Source of the DNA: Bacterioplanes sanyensis | Lineage (GTDB): Bacteria; Pseudomonadota; Gammaproteobacteria; Pseudomonadales; Oceanobacteraceae | DNA: 64,000 nt | Direction of reading: 5' to 3' | Assembly: GCF_014652515.1 (NCBI RefSeq) | Contig: NZ_BMYY01000011.1 | Location: 61,362 to 125,361, forward strand | Part shown: positions 1 through 9,017 of the stretch, in pieces | Numbering within the stretch: position 1 is the first letter of the stretch | How the letters are laid out: each line of letters begins with the position of its first letter | Made by a program: the position numbers and the translations under genes | Notes under the pieces: generated by a model | Told to the model about the DNA's origin: nothing | Database searches by the model: none | Seen by the model: only the letters and a program-made list of their open reading frames with translations

Positions 1-1
1 G

Positions 2-61
2 GTCGCCATTCTCAGTGATATGGAGGCGGAGATAGAACAAGACGGCGGGGCTGGTGCGTGA
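2..61 (+). CDS. C-terminal end of an unidentified upstream gene (partial)
   Basis: An open frame enters from the left edge and stops at TGA 59-61. The 19 visible residues (ending EQDGGAGA) are acidic and read like a protein tail. This is too short to identify. It may equally be chance, because only 20 codons are visible. Confidence 0.3.
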   Translation, partial: VAILSDMEAEIEQDGGAGA

Positions 62-76
62 TGGCAGCGATTTCTC

Positions 77-113
77 TATAATCGCCGCCTTATCCAACCC
101 TATCCGAAAAGGA
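77..113 (+). promoter_or_regulatory. gltX -10 box and ribosome binding site
   Basis: A perfect TATAAT lies at 77-82 and is followed by a GC-rich discriminator (CGCCGCC), the type seen at growth-rate-controlled promoters. AAAAGGA at 107-113 sits 5 bases before the gltX ATG. No good -35 box is visible at the expected 17-bp distance, so the promoter call rests on the -10 only. Confidence 0.45.
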
Positions 114-118
114 CCGTT

Positions 119-1627
119 ATGACTGTTCGCACTCGTGTCGCTCCGTCGCCCACCGGCGACCCTCATGTAGGCACCGCTTACATCGCCTTGTTTAATTTGG
201 CCTTTGCGCGCCAGCATGGTGGCCAGTTTATTTTGCGTATTGAAGATACAGATCAGGCTCGCAGTACGGCGGATTCCGAAAAAACCATTTTGGACAGTCT
301 GCGTTGGCTAGGGCTGGAGTGGGACGAAGGTCCAGATGTTGGCGGACAGCACGGACCTTATCGCCAGAGTGAGCGCAAAGACGTTTATATCGAGCATGTT
401 GAAAAACTGCTGGCTTCTGGCCATGCGTTTAAGTGTTATCGCACGCCGGAAGAACTGGAGGCGTTGCGCACTCAACGTCAGGAGCAAGGCCAGCACACAG
501 CCTTAAAACCTTCCGATCTAGAGCTGCCGGCAGAGGAGCAAGCACGCCGTGAAGCCGAAGGTGCGCCCTTTGTGGTACGTATGCGGGTCCCAGAGGATGG
601 CGTTTGTGTTGTCACGGATATGCTGCGCGGCCCAATAGAACTCGACTGGGCGCAAGTCGATGCACAGATTCTATTAAAGTCCGATGGCATGCCGACCTAT
701 CACCTGGCCAATGTCGTCGACGACCATTTAATGCAAATCACCCACGTGATTCGGGGTGAAGAGTGGATCAGCTCAGCGCCAAAACATGCCTTGCTGTATC
801 AATACTTTGGCTGGGAAATGCCGGTACTTTGCCACATGCCGCTGCTGCGCAACCCAGATAAAAGCAAGCTCAGTAAGCGTAAAAACCCGACGTCTATTTT
901 GTATTATGAGCGCATGGGCTTTATGCCAGAGGCGCTGTTGAACTATTTGGCGCGCATGGGTTGGTCTATGCCGGATGAAGCAGAAAAGTTTTCTCGCCAG
1001 CAAATGTTCGAGCATTTCGATATTTCTCGCGTATCACTGGGTGGCCCAGTGTTTGATGTTGAAAAATTACGCTGGTTAAACAGTTTGTGGTTGCGTGAGT
1101 TGGATGCCGAGCAATTTGTGCAGCGCTTTACAAGCTGGGGTTTTGATCAGCAACGTGTAGAAGCATTAATTCCTCATTTATTGCCACGGGTAGAGGTGTT
1201 CTCTGATGTGACGCCTTTGGCTGGGCATTTTTTGTCTGGCATGCCGGTATTAACTGCCGCGGATTTTGAGCACAAGGCGTTTGATGAAGAAAGCCTGCTG
1301 GAAACACTGCAGTTTGGTCTGTGGCAGTTGGAAGCCATTCGTCACTGGGACAAACCAGAAATCGAAGCACGGTTATTTGCGCTGGCCAAATTGCAGGAGC
1401 TGAAAGTCAGAGATTTTCTGTTTCCATTCTTTATGGCGATTGCTGGAACGTCGCAAACCATCTCTGTGCTCGATACCATGGCGTTGCTGGGGCCAGACAT
1501 TAGCCGCGCGCGTATTCGCCATGCCATTGATGTACTCGGTGGCGTCGGCAAGAAACGGCTGAAGAAGATGGAGCGCAAATATCGCGAGCTGGATGCCGCC
1601 GTCACCGCCGAACTGCACGCGAACTAG
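119..1627 (+). CDS. gltX: Glutamate--tRNA ligase
   Basis: Class I aminoacyl-tRNA synthetase that activates glutamate with ATP and loads it onto tRNA-Glu in the cytoplasm. The N-terminus opens with the family signature [20 protein letters not shown] at about residues 16-19 is the HIGH-type ATP-binding motif. KLSKRK near residue 250 is the KMSKS-type loop. At 502 residues it has the usual length of the bacterial enzyme, with the C-terminal anticodon-binding helical part intact. The ATG at 119 has AAAAGGA 5 bases upstream. The gene is followed 200 bp later by the gene for its own substrate, tRNA-Glu. Nothing is broken or unusual. Confidence 0.97.
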   Translation: MTVRTRVAPSPTGDPHVGTAYIALFNLAFARQHGGQFILRIEDTDQARSTADSEKTILDSLRWLGLEWDEGPDVGGQHGPYRQSERKDVYIEHVEKLLASGHAFKCYRTPEELEALRTQRQEQGQHTALKPSDLELPAEEQARREAEGAPFVVRMRVPEDGVCVVTDMLRGPIELDWAQVDAQILLKSDGMPTYHLANVVDDHLMQITHVIRGEEWISSAPKHALLYQYFGWEMPVLCHMPLLRNPDKSKLSKRKNPTSILYYERMGFMPEALLNYLARMGWSMPDEAEKFSRQQMFEHFDISRVSLGGPVFDVEKLRWLNSLWLRELDAEQFVQRFTSWGFDQQRVEALIPHLLPRVEVFSDVTPLAGHFLSGMPVLTAADFEHKAFDEESLLETLQFGLWQLEAIRHWDKPEIEARLFALAKLQELKVRDFLFPFFMAIAGTSQTISVLDTMALLGPDISRARIRHAIDVLGGVGKKRLKKMERKYRELDAAVTAELHAN

Positions 1628-1688
1628 GGCGTCATCGCGCTCTGGTGGGGTAAGTCATTGTTTTAGAGAATTTTTTTAAAAAAAGTTG

Positions 1689-1717
1689 TTGACACCCACC
1701 AGGGCGCTACGTATTAT
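1689..1717 (+). promoter_or_regulatory. Strong sigma70 promoter of the tRNA operon
   Basis: A perfect TTGACA (1689-1694) is separated by exactly 17 bp from TATTAT (1712-1717), followed by a GC-rich ACGCCC discriminator. The tRNA-Ala gene begins 18 bp after the -10. An A/T-rich run (TTTTTTTAAAAAAAG) just upstream could act as an UP element. The layout is that of a stringently controlled stable-RNA promoter. Confidence 0.85.
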
Positions 1718-1735
1718 ACGCCCACGTTTTGAGAC

Positions 1736-1811
1736 GGGGCCTTAGCTCAGCTGGGAGAGCGCAACACTGGCAGTGTTGAGGTCAGCGGTTCGATCCCGCT
1801 AGGCTCCACCA
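1736..1811 (+). tRNA. tRNA-Ala (anticodon GGC)
   Basis: A 76-base cloverleaf. The acceptor stem GGGGCCT pairs with AGGCTCC (one G-U pair). The anticodon stem CAACA/TGTTG encloses loop CTGGCAG with anticodon GGC. The T-arm carries GGTTCGATCCC, and the CCA end is encoded (1809-1811). It is transcribed from the promoter at 1689 and is probably cotranscribed with tRNA-Glu 15 bases downstream. Confidence 0.97.
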
Positions 1812-1826
1812 AAACCTTTTCTTAGC

Positions 1827-1902
1827 GTCCCCATCGTCTAGAGGCCTAGGACACCGCCCTTTCACGGCGGTAACAGGGGTTCGAATCCCCTTGGGGATGC
1901 CA
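1827..1902 (+). tRNA. tRNA-Glu (anticodon UUC)
   Basis: A 76-base cloverleaf with acceptor stem GTCCCCA/TGGGGAT, anticodon stem CCGCC/GGCGG, loop CTTTCAC giving anticodon UUC, T-loop GGTTCGAATCC and encoded CCA (1900-1902). It lies directly behind tRNA-Ala and downstream of gltX, the gene for the enzyme that charges it. Confidence 0.97.
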
Positions 1903-1967
1903 TCTTTTCCCGATTAATTCCATAACGCGGTACAATGCAATTATGGAGATTAATAACGGGAATTATC

Positions 1968-2540
1968 ATGGTTCATCTTCCTGACGCAATCAAAGAAAAA
2001 GCTCGCGCAATCAAATTGGTGGTATTTGATGTCGACGGTGTGTTGACTGATGGCACGCTGAGTTATTCTGCCGATGGCGAGCAAGTTAAGCACTTCAATG
2101 TAAAAGACGGTGTTGGTATTAAACTGCTGGGTCAGTTTGATATTTTAACCGCTGTTATTTCTGCCAAAACATCTGCACCTCTGAGCCGTCGAATAAAAGA
2201 TCTTGGCATCGCTCATTTTTACCCCGCCTGCCATGACAAATGGCAACAGTTATCTTTACTCCTAGATGAGCTATGGCTATCGCCCGAGCAGGTTTGCTAT
2301 GTCGGTGATGATGTCATTGATTTAAAGGTCATGAAAAAAGTAGGGCTGAGTATTGCCCCTGCCGATGGTTACTGGCTGGTACGAGAGCACGCCGATCTGA
2401 TTACCGACAGTCTGGGTGGCCGGGGCGTGGCAAGGGAGGTCGCAGATGTTATTCTGGGCAGCCGCATGCCATTGGCAGAGGCTTATATCAAAGCCATGCT
2501 GCCAGAATTTGAGCAGTCTTCTGAGGAACGCAGTTCGTGA
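1968..2540 (+). CDS. kdsC: 3-deoxy-D-manno-octulosonate 8-phosphate phosphatase, KdsC family
   Basis: HAD-superfamily phosphatase predicted to remove phosphate from Kdo-8-P, the step before KdsB activates Kdo for lipopolysaccharide inner core. At 190 residues it matches the KdsC family length. DVDGVLTDG (residues 21-29) is HAD motif I with the nucleophile Asp and the acid/base Asp. GDDVIDLKVMKKVGL carries motif IV. Motif II reads SAKTS where E. coli KdsC has TGRKA, a small departure. The ATG at 1968 has GGG 7 bases upstream and gives the family N-terminus; an ATG at 1935 would add 11 residues without a ribosome site. The stop overlaps the GTG start of the epimerase by 4 bases. Confidence 0.88.
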   Translation: MVHLPDAIKEKARAIKLVVFDVDGVLTDGTLSYSADGEQVKHFNVKDGVGIKLLGQFDILTAVISAKTSAPLSRRIKDLGIAHFYPACHDKWQQLSLLLDELWLSPEQVCYVGDDVIDLKVMKKVGLSIAPADGYWLVREHADLITDSLGGRGVAREVADVILGSRMPLAEAYIKAMLPEFEQSSEERSS

Positions 2541-3544
2541 AATACCTGATTACTGGCGCCGCTGGATTTATTGGCGCATTTACCGCTCGCTCGCTGTTAG
2601 AGCAGGGTCACGAGGTCATCGGCGTAGACAATCTGAATGATTATTATGATGTCTCCCTAAAACATGGACGGCTGGAATGGCTAGCTCACTACCCAGCTTT
2701 TCAGTTTGTAACGCTTGAGCTGTCTGATCGCCAAGCCGTTAATCAGGTTTTTTCGCAGCACGAGTTTGACCGCGTTATTCATTTGGCTGCGCAAGCGGGC
2801 GTGCGCTATTCCATTGAAAACCCTCACGCCTATGTCGACAGCAACCTGGTTGGTTTTGTTAATATTTTGGAAGCCTGTCGCCATCAACAAACGCCGCACC
2901 TGGTGTTTGCATCGTCCAGTTCTGTTTACGGCTTGAATGATCGCATCCCGTATCAAACCAGTGATCGAGTGGATCATCCGGTTTCTCTGTATGCGGCTAC
3001 CAAGAAGTCGAATGAGCTGATGGCTCATACCTATGCGCATTTATACCGTTTACCCGTTACCGGGTTGCGCTTTTTTACGGTGTACGGCCCTTGGGGTCGG
3101 CCGGATATGGCTTATTTTAGTTTTACCCGCAAAATTCTCGCCGAAGAAACCATTGATGTTTTTAACCACGGCAAGATGCAACGCGACTTTACCTACGTCG
3201 ATGACATTGTCGAGGGGGTGTGTCGTGTGGCAGAAAAAATACCGCAGCCACAGTCTGACTGGACGGTCAGCACTGGCGATGCCAGTCGCAGCAGTGCACC
3301 TTACAAAATTTACAATATTGGTAACCACAACAGCGTAGAGCTAGGTACCTTTATTGACACCATTGAGCAGGTGCTGGGTAAAAAAGCCAAGAAAAATTAC
3401 GTCGATATGCAGCCCGGAGATGTGCTGGCCACTTATGCCGACGTCGATGATTTAATGGCCGATGTGGGGTTTGCACCGAATACATCGCTGGCCACGGGGT
3501 TGGAAAATTTTGCCCGTTGGTATCGTGATTATTATAAGGTATGA
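2537..3544 (+). CDS. NAD-dependent epimerase, UDP-glucuronate 4-epimerase type
   Basis: Short-chain dehydrogenase/reductase of the extended GalE class, 335 residues. The dinucleotide-binding glycine motif GAAGFIG is at residues 7-13, the catalytic SSSSVYG stretch near 125, and YAATK near 150 is the Tyr-x-x-x-Lys pair. The FFTVYGPWGRPDMA segment is characteristic of UDP-glucuronate/UDP-N-acetylhexosamine epimerases of capsule and LPS clusters (CapI/WbnF type), so it probably inverts C4 of a UDP-sugar with bound NAD. It starts with GTG, overlaps kdsC by 4 bases (GTGA) and ends in an ATGA next to kdsB. This suggests one translationally coupled LPS-sugar operon. The exact substrate cannot be read from sequence. 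Confidence 0.88.
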   Translation: MKYLITGAAGFIGAFTARSLLEQGHEVIGVDNLNDYYDVSLKHGRLEWLAHYPAFQFVTLELSDRQAVNQVFSQHEFDRVIHLAAQAGVRYSIENPHAYVDSNLVGFVNILEACRHQQTPHLVFASSSSVYGLNDRIPYQTSDRVDHPVSLYAATKKSNELMAHTYAHLYRLPVTGLRFFTVYGPWGRPDMAYFSFTRKILAEETIDVFNHGKMQRDFTYVDDIVEGVCRVAEKIPQPQSDWTVSTGDASRSSAPYKIYNIGNHNSVELGTFIDTIEQVLGKKAKKNYVDMQPGDVLATYADVDDLMADVGFAPNTSLATGLENFARWYRDYYKV

Positions 3545-3546
3545 GT

Positions 3547-4311
3547 ATGTCTGATTATAAAATTGTGATTCCGGCGCGCTACAGCTCCAGTCGGTTGCCA
3601 GGCAAGCCGTTGTTGGAGTTGGCGGGTAAGCCGATGATTCAGCACGTTTACGAACGTGCTTTGAGCACGGGTGTGCGTGACATCGTGGTGGCTACTGATG
3701 ACGTGCGTATCGAGACCGTGGCGCGTAATTTCGGTGCGGACGTCGTAATGACGGCACCAGATCACGAAAATGGCACCGAGCGAATCGCCGAGGTGGCCAA
3801 ACTACGGGGTTGGCAATCCGATGATGTCATCGTGAATTTACAAGGCGATGAGCCCTTGATTCCCAAAGCCTTGGTGGAAGCGACGGCGGCTGGATTATTA
3901 AATAATCCTGAGGCTGGCATGAGCTCGCTGTGTACACCCTTGACGCAAGCACGTGAAGTATTTGATCCGAATATTGTAAAAGTGGTGCTCGATCGCCAGC
4001 ATTTTGCCCTGTATTTTTCTCGTGCGCCGATTCCCTGGGATCGGGATCAGTACGCTGATGGCGCTGCCATCACCAATAAAATGCCGGTGTTCCGTCATAT
4101 TGGCATGTACGGTTATCGCGTTTCTTTTTTACAGCACTATCAGTCCATGGAGGCCTGTGCATTGGAACAAACCGAGTCGCTCGAGCAATTGCGGGCATTG
4201 TGGTACGGCACACGGATTCATATGACGGTAATCGATCAGGCACCTGGACACGGGGTTGATACCCAAGCGGATGCGGAGCGCGTCGCAGAATTATTGCGCA
4301 CATCACAGTGA
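3547..4311 (+). CDS. kdsB: 3-deoxy-manno-octulosonate cytidylyltransferase
   Basis: Couples CTP to Kdo to form CMP-Kdo, the donor used by the Kdo transferase on lipid IVA. The nucleotidyltransferase signature IPARYSSSRLPGKPL lies at the N-terminus, with NLQGDEPLIP near residue 100 and the conserved GTERIAEVA stretch; about 254 residues, typical of the family. I chose the ATG at 3547, which has AAGG 7 bases upstream. An ATG at 3541 would overlap the epimerase stop (ATGA) and add two residues. In Pseudomonas this gene normally sits between the Trm112-like gene and the phosphatase in the lpxK cluster. Here it has joined kdsC, and that slot (38,893) is empty. Confidence 0.95.
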   Translation: MSDYKIVIPARYSSSRLPGKPLLELAGKPMIQHVYERALSTGVRDIVVATDDVRIETVARNFGADVVMTAPDHENGTERIAEVAKLRGWQSDDVIVNLQGDEPLIPKALVEATAAGLLNNPEAGMSSLCTPLTQAREVFDPNIVKVVLDRQHFALYFSRAPIPWDRDQYADGAAITNKMPVFRHIGMYGYRVSFLQHYQSMEACALEQTESLEQLRALWYGTRIHMTVIDQAPGHGVDTQADAERVAELLRTSQ

Positions 4312-4342
4312 TGTTGGCGCAGTTATATATAGGAGAGCATTT

Positions 4343-4771
4343 ATGCAGCAATGGCTGGCACAACTAAATCTGACCGAGCGTCTTGGCTATGCTGGGTTGC
4401 TGCCCTTCGTTTTAACCGCGATGGGTGTGTTGCTCGGTATTGAGGGCAGTGAGGCATTATTTAAGCTTTATTCGGTGGTGATTCTGGCGTTTATGGCGGG
4501 GGCTTGCTGGGGGGCGTTGCAATCCATGGGAGAAAAAGCCGCTTCCATTGATTTGTTTTTGTCGATTGGCACGTCGCTGTGGGCGTTGATGATTTATTTT
4601 ATTCCTTTTGCGGTGGCGATTCCGCTGTTGGTGATTGGTTATGGCTTGCTGTTGTGGCTGGACACTGACAGCAATGTTGCCAGCCACTATAACGCCCGTT
4701 ATTCCTATCTGCGCAAAGTGCTGACGGGCGTGGTGATCAGTCTGCACGTGCTGGTGTTTTTATTTAGCTGA
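4343..4771 (+). CDS. DUF3429 family inner-membrane protein
   Basis: A 142-residue protein with four or five hydrophobic helices (roughly residues 15-35, 42-62, 70-90, 92-110 and 124-141) and an N-terminal LTERLGYAGLLPF segment of the DUF3429 type. Members are small integral membrane proteins of unknown function. The ATG at 4343 has a strong AGGAGAG five bases upstream; longer readings would run into kdsB. It lies 31 bp after kdsB on the same strand and converges with the GNAT gene. Confidence 0.8.
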   Translation: MQQWLAQLNLTERLGYAGLLPFVLTAMGVLLGIEGSEALFKLYSVVILAFMAGACWGALQSMGEKAASIDLFLSIGTSLWALMIYFIPFAVAIPLLVIGYGLLLWLDTDSNVASHYNARYSYLRKVLTGVVISLHVLVFLFS

Positions 4772-4800
4772 GGGTGCTAAAACGCTCAGGTCGGCAGCCG

Positions 4801-5712
4801 CTAGAGCCGTAAGCGCTTGGCCTCGCGTAACGGTTGGCTGCTGCGCCATTGCTCCTCGAACTGTTCACGCGCTTTGCTGGCGGCGGCGCGATCACTGAAT
4901 GAAGCCAGAGAGCGATCTGCGTCTAATCGCACATGGCACCCCGGCATCAAAATCAGCTCGTTACGTTCGACGCCGCTAAACTGGCGTGCTTCAAAGCGGC
5001 TGGTAAGGCGCTGCTGCAATTGCATGAGAGGATGGTCGGCCAACCCGGCATATTCGCCGGGTATTAATAGTTGTAAACGGCGTTGGCGGCCGTGGCGAAC
5101 AAAATAGCTGATGCTGTCGAGGGTATCGCGGCTGCGCCACAAAGGTTGGTTGATGTCGACAATGCTGAGCATGGCTTGGCGTTGGCCGCCGCGCAATGCC
5201 AGCTGCACTAAGCCTGCGGCAGCGGCATCCCCTTCTAACCGATACGCGTGTTCATCTTGGCCAGGCACAAAGCGCTGGCTATCGCTTTCGGTGCGCGCCA
5301 ACACTTTGCGGATGCTCATATGGGCAATGCCCGCGTCCCAGTAAAACTCTGGCTCTGGGTGATAGCCGTTGCGACGATAAAACTCGTACGCCGAGGTTTG
5401 TGCGCTGGCTTTGATTTGGCGCCACTGTCGTTTTTCGCGCGCGTGTTTTTCCAACGCGCGCAGCAGGCGTGAGCCCCAGCCCTGTTGACGATGCTCGGGT
5501 AATACCGCTAGGCGACCAAAGGTACCATCGCTCAGCAGCCGGGCGCAGGCCACTGGTCGCTTGCCGTCATAGCAAAGAAAGTGGTTGGCATGAAGATCGT
5601 CATCGTCCCACTCGTCTTGTTCGGCAATGCCTTGTTCTTCGATAAAGACGCGGCGACGAATATTTTGCAGGGTTTCACGCTGCTGTTGCCAGCTGACGAC
5701 GTCGATTTCCAT
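4801..5712 (-). CDS. GNAT N-acetyltransferase with C-terminal DUF7931-like domain
   Basis: 303 residues. The first half (about 1-140) is a GNAT fold of the ElaA-like kind: RRRVFIEEQGI near residue 20, then the acetyl-CoA loop RLAVLPEHRQQGWGSRLL and YEFYRRNGY. The second half (about 160-300) is a domain without a recognised active site, resembling the DUF7931 domain fused to such acetyltransferases. It follows roxA after two bases on the same strand, so the two form an operon. The substrate is unknown. Confidence 0.82.
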   Translation of the reverse strand: MEIDVVSWQQQRETLQNIRRRVFIEEQGIAEQDEWDDDDLHANHFLCYDGKRPVACARLLSDGTFGRLAVLPEHRQQGWGSRLLRALEKHAREKRQWRQIKASAQTSAYEFYRRNGYHPEPEFYWDAGIAHMSIRKVLARTESDSQRFVPGQDEHAYRLEGDAAAAGLVQLALRGGQRQAMLSIVDINQPLWRSRDTLDSISYFVRHGRQRRLQLLIPGEYAGLADHPLMQLQQRLTSRFEARQFSGVERNELILMPGCHVRLDADRSLASFSDRAAASKAREQFEEQWRSSQPLREAKRLRL

Positions 5713-5714
5713 GG

Positions 5715-6839
5715 TTAGTCCTCCGGTTGCAACAGCTGACGCTGAATCAGTGTATCCAGCACTTGGCGGCTGTCGGTGGTTAACTCAGGCGGATGCAGTC
5801 TATCGGCAGTATAGCGCCGCTGTTGACACAGGTAGCGCACCCATTCGAGGTCGTTGGCATCAATGGCATACGCTTCGCCCATGACGTAAAGCCTCAAGCA
5901 GGTGTCCTGGCTGTAGGCCATGCGCACAAAACCCGGTCGCTGCCAGTGCTCGGCGTCACTGAGCTGAGCGTCGGGCAAGTCTTCAGGGACCAGCTCCGGA
6001 TATTTGGCTTCGGTCATCAGTTGGCCCAAGGCAGCTTGCAGCTGATCGATGGGTGCTTGCTGCAAGGCTTTTAGCATGCGCTGGGCGTCACTGGCGGTAA
6101 TCTCAGCATCGTCCTGGCGTGGTTCGAGGTCAGGGTCTTGGTAGCGCCAGTCTTCGTTTTTGCACATCGACAGCTGATCGGCCAATGTATCGGCTAAATC
6201 GCTGGCGGCGGGGGCACGAAAGCCAATGGAATAGGTCATGCACTCGCCGCGGGCGATGCCGTAGTGGGCCAGTTGTGGCGGTAAATACAGCATGTCACCA
6301 GGGTTGAGGATCCAGCTGTCGTTTTGCTCAAACTGCTCTAAAACACGAATGGCGGGGCCTTGCAGGCAAGCGGAGTGTGAATCACAGTGTTGGCCAAGGC
6401 GCCATTCGCGCTGTCCCTCTGCTTGTAGCAGGAAAACATCGTATTGGTCGTAGTGCGGCCCAACACTGCCACCGTCTGTTGCATAGCTGATCATCAGATC
6501 GTCGCGGCGCCAGCCGGGAATAAAACGAAATTGCTCCAAAAGTTCACAGGCTTCGGGCAGCCAATGGTCAACGGCTTGCACCAGCAAGGTCCAGTGGCTG
6601 TCGGGCAGCTGACGAAAGTCGTCTTCTGTGAACGGGCCACATTTCAGCTGCCAAGGGCCATCTTCCCCGTGTTCTTGAATAAGGCGGCTTTCGACTTCTT
6701 CATCCAGTGATAAGCCTGCCAGTTCCTCAGCGCTTAATAGCGGCTCAAAACCTGGCCAGGCATTGCGAATGAGTAGCGGCTTTTTTTGCCAGTAGTCGCG
6801 CAGAAAGGTTTCTACGCTGATATCACCCAATACGTGCAT
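5715..6839 (-). CDS. roxA: Cupin-type ribosomal protein L16 arginine hydroxylase (RoxA/YcfD family)
   Basis: JmjC/cupin 2-oxoglutarate and Fe(II)-dependent oxygenase. E. coli YcfD hydroxylates an arginine of ribosomal protein L16 (family knowledge). The N-terminal FLRDYWQKKPLLIRNAWPGF block is typical. GSVGPHYDQYDVFLLQ supplies the His-x-Asp iron ligands, and a later His in YLPPQLAHYGIARG completes the triad. The C-terminal winged-helix-like part is present. At 374 residues it is the expected length. It lies upstream of the GNAT gene in a two-gene operon and 63 bp downstream of purB on the same strand, with a terminator between. Confidence 0.9.
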   Translation of the reverse strand: MHVLGDISVETFLRDYWQKKPLLIRNAWPGFEPLLSAEELAGLSLDEEVESRLIQEHGEDGPWQLKCGPFTEDDFRQLPDSHWTLLVQAVDHWLPEACELLEQFRFIPGWRRDDLMISYATDGGSVGPHYDQYDVFLLQAEGQREWRLGQHCDSHSACLQGPAIRVLEQFEQNDSWILNPGDMLYLPPQLAHYGIARGECMTYSIGFRAPAASDLADTLADQLSMCKNEDWRYQDPDLEPRQDDAEITASDAQRMLKALQQAPIDQLQAALGQLMTEAKYPELVPEDLPDAQLSDAEHWQRPGFVRMAYSQDTCLRLYVMGEAYAIDANDLEWVRYLCQQRRYTADRLHPPELTTDSRQVLDTLIQRQLLQPED

Positions 6840-6862
6840 ACATAAACTTCTTTGATGGCATG

Positions 6863-6885
6863 AAAAAGGGCAGCCGAAGCTGCCC
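6863..6885 (-). terminator. Intrinsic terminator of purB
   Basis: Stem GGGCAGC/GCTGCCC (6868-6874 with 6879-6885) closes a tetraloop that reads UUCG on the minus strand. It is followed, in the direction of purB transcription, by five T residues (complement of 6863-6867). It separates purB from roxA. Confidence 0.85.
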
Positions 6886-6902
6886 AGTCGCGATGATCGA
6901 TC

Positions 6903-8333
<1,431 letters not shown>

Positions 8334-8411
8334 TTACCCGCCAGCGCAGCGCTGGCGGTGGTGGTCAGACCTGCTAAAATGGCCGTCCTTTTTATCGCTT
8401 AGGTCTCAGGC

Positions 8412-8975
8412 ATGTTGGAATCGCTGCTGAGCTACTCAAGTCATCCGGCCTGGCTGGTGTTGATCATCATTGTTTCCACCTTTGCCATGGAAGATTTGGC
8501 CATTATCGGTGCGGCTTTGCTGGCCGCCAGCGGCAGAATAGCGCCGGAGCTGGCCTTTGCAGCCACCTGTTTCGGTATGTTTGTCGGCGATACTGCGCAC
8601 TATTTGTTTGGCCGTTTGGCGCTGGTGTGGCCTTGGCTCAATGCGCGCATGCAGCATGATTTGATTCAACGCCAAGTGGTGCCGTTGCAGCAGGCGCCTT
8701 GGCATCAGCTGGCGTTAATTCGCTGCATGCCAGGCCTGCGCTCGTTTGGTTACATTGCCTGTGGCTTGGCGCGGGTGCCCGGTTCGACCTTTACCATTGC
8801 CAATGTGGTATCGATTCTGGTGTGGGCGGCTGGCTTATTTGGCGTGGCCTATTGGTTGGGTAACCGCTACGCCGAGGATTTGCAGCAGTGGCTGTGGTGG
8901 CTGTTGCCGGTGGCGCTGCTGCTGTTTTTCATCGGTCAGCGCCGCTTGCGGCAAAACGTCGAGCAGACTGCTTAA
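8412..8975 (+). CDS. DedA family membrane protein
   Basis: 187 residues with four or five membrane helices. The family features are visible: an acidic residue near the start of the first helix (TFAMEDLAIIGAALL), the glycine-rich GMFVGDTAHYLFGR segment, and a conserved arginine in IRCMPGLRSFGYIACG. DedA proteins help recycle or flip undecaprenyl phosphate or phospholipids at the inner membrane (family knowledge). The exact substrate is not evident. The ATG at 8412 gives a typical N-terminus. Confidence 0.85.
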   Translation: MLESLLSYSSHPAWLVLIIIVSTFAMEDLAIIGAALLAASGRIAPELAFAATCFGMFVGDTAHYLFGRLALVWPWLNARMQHDLIQRQVVPLQQAPWHQLALIRCMPGLRSFGYIACGLARVPGSTFTIANVVSILVWAAGLFGVAYWLGNRYAEDLQQWLWWLLPVALLLFFIGQRRLRQNVEQTA

Positions 8976-8979
8976 GGGT

Positions 8980-9004
8980 ACCGAATTATTCAGAGGTGTC
9001 CTAA
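8980..9004. repeat. Solitary end of the IS5-like/MITE family
   Basis: These 25 bases match the right end of the 262-bp element at 56,579-56,840 almost perfectly: ACCGAATTATTCAGAGGTG is shared, then one C/T change, then CTAA. The inner body and the left end are absent. It lies between the convergent DedA and QueD-like genes. The best reading is a decayed or deleted insertion. Confidence 0.7.
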
Positions 9005-9017
9005 GCAGATCGCCAGC

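Noticed and set aside
8339..8357. GC-rich palindrome CGCCAGCGC/GCGCTGGCG between purB and the DedA gene
   Set aside because: There is no T-tract and no promoter element overlaps clearly. It may be an operator or chance, so it was not called.
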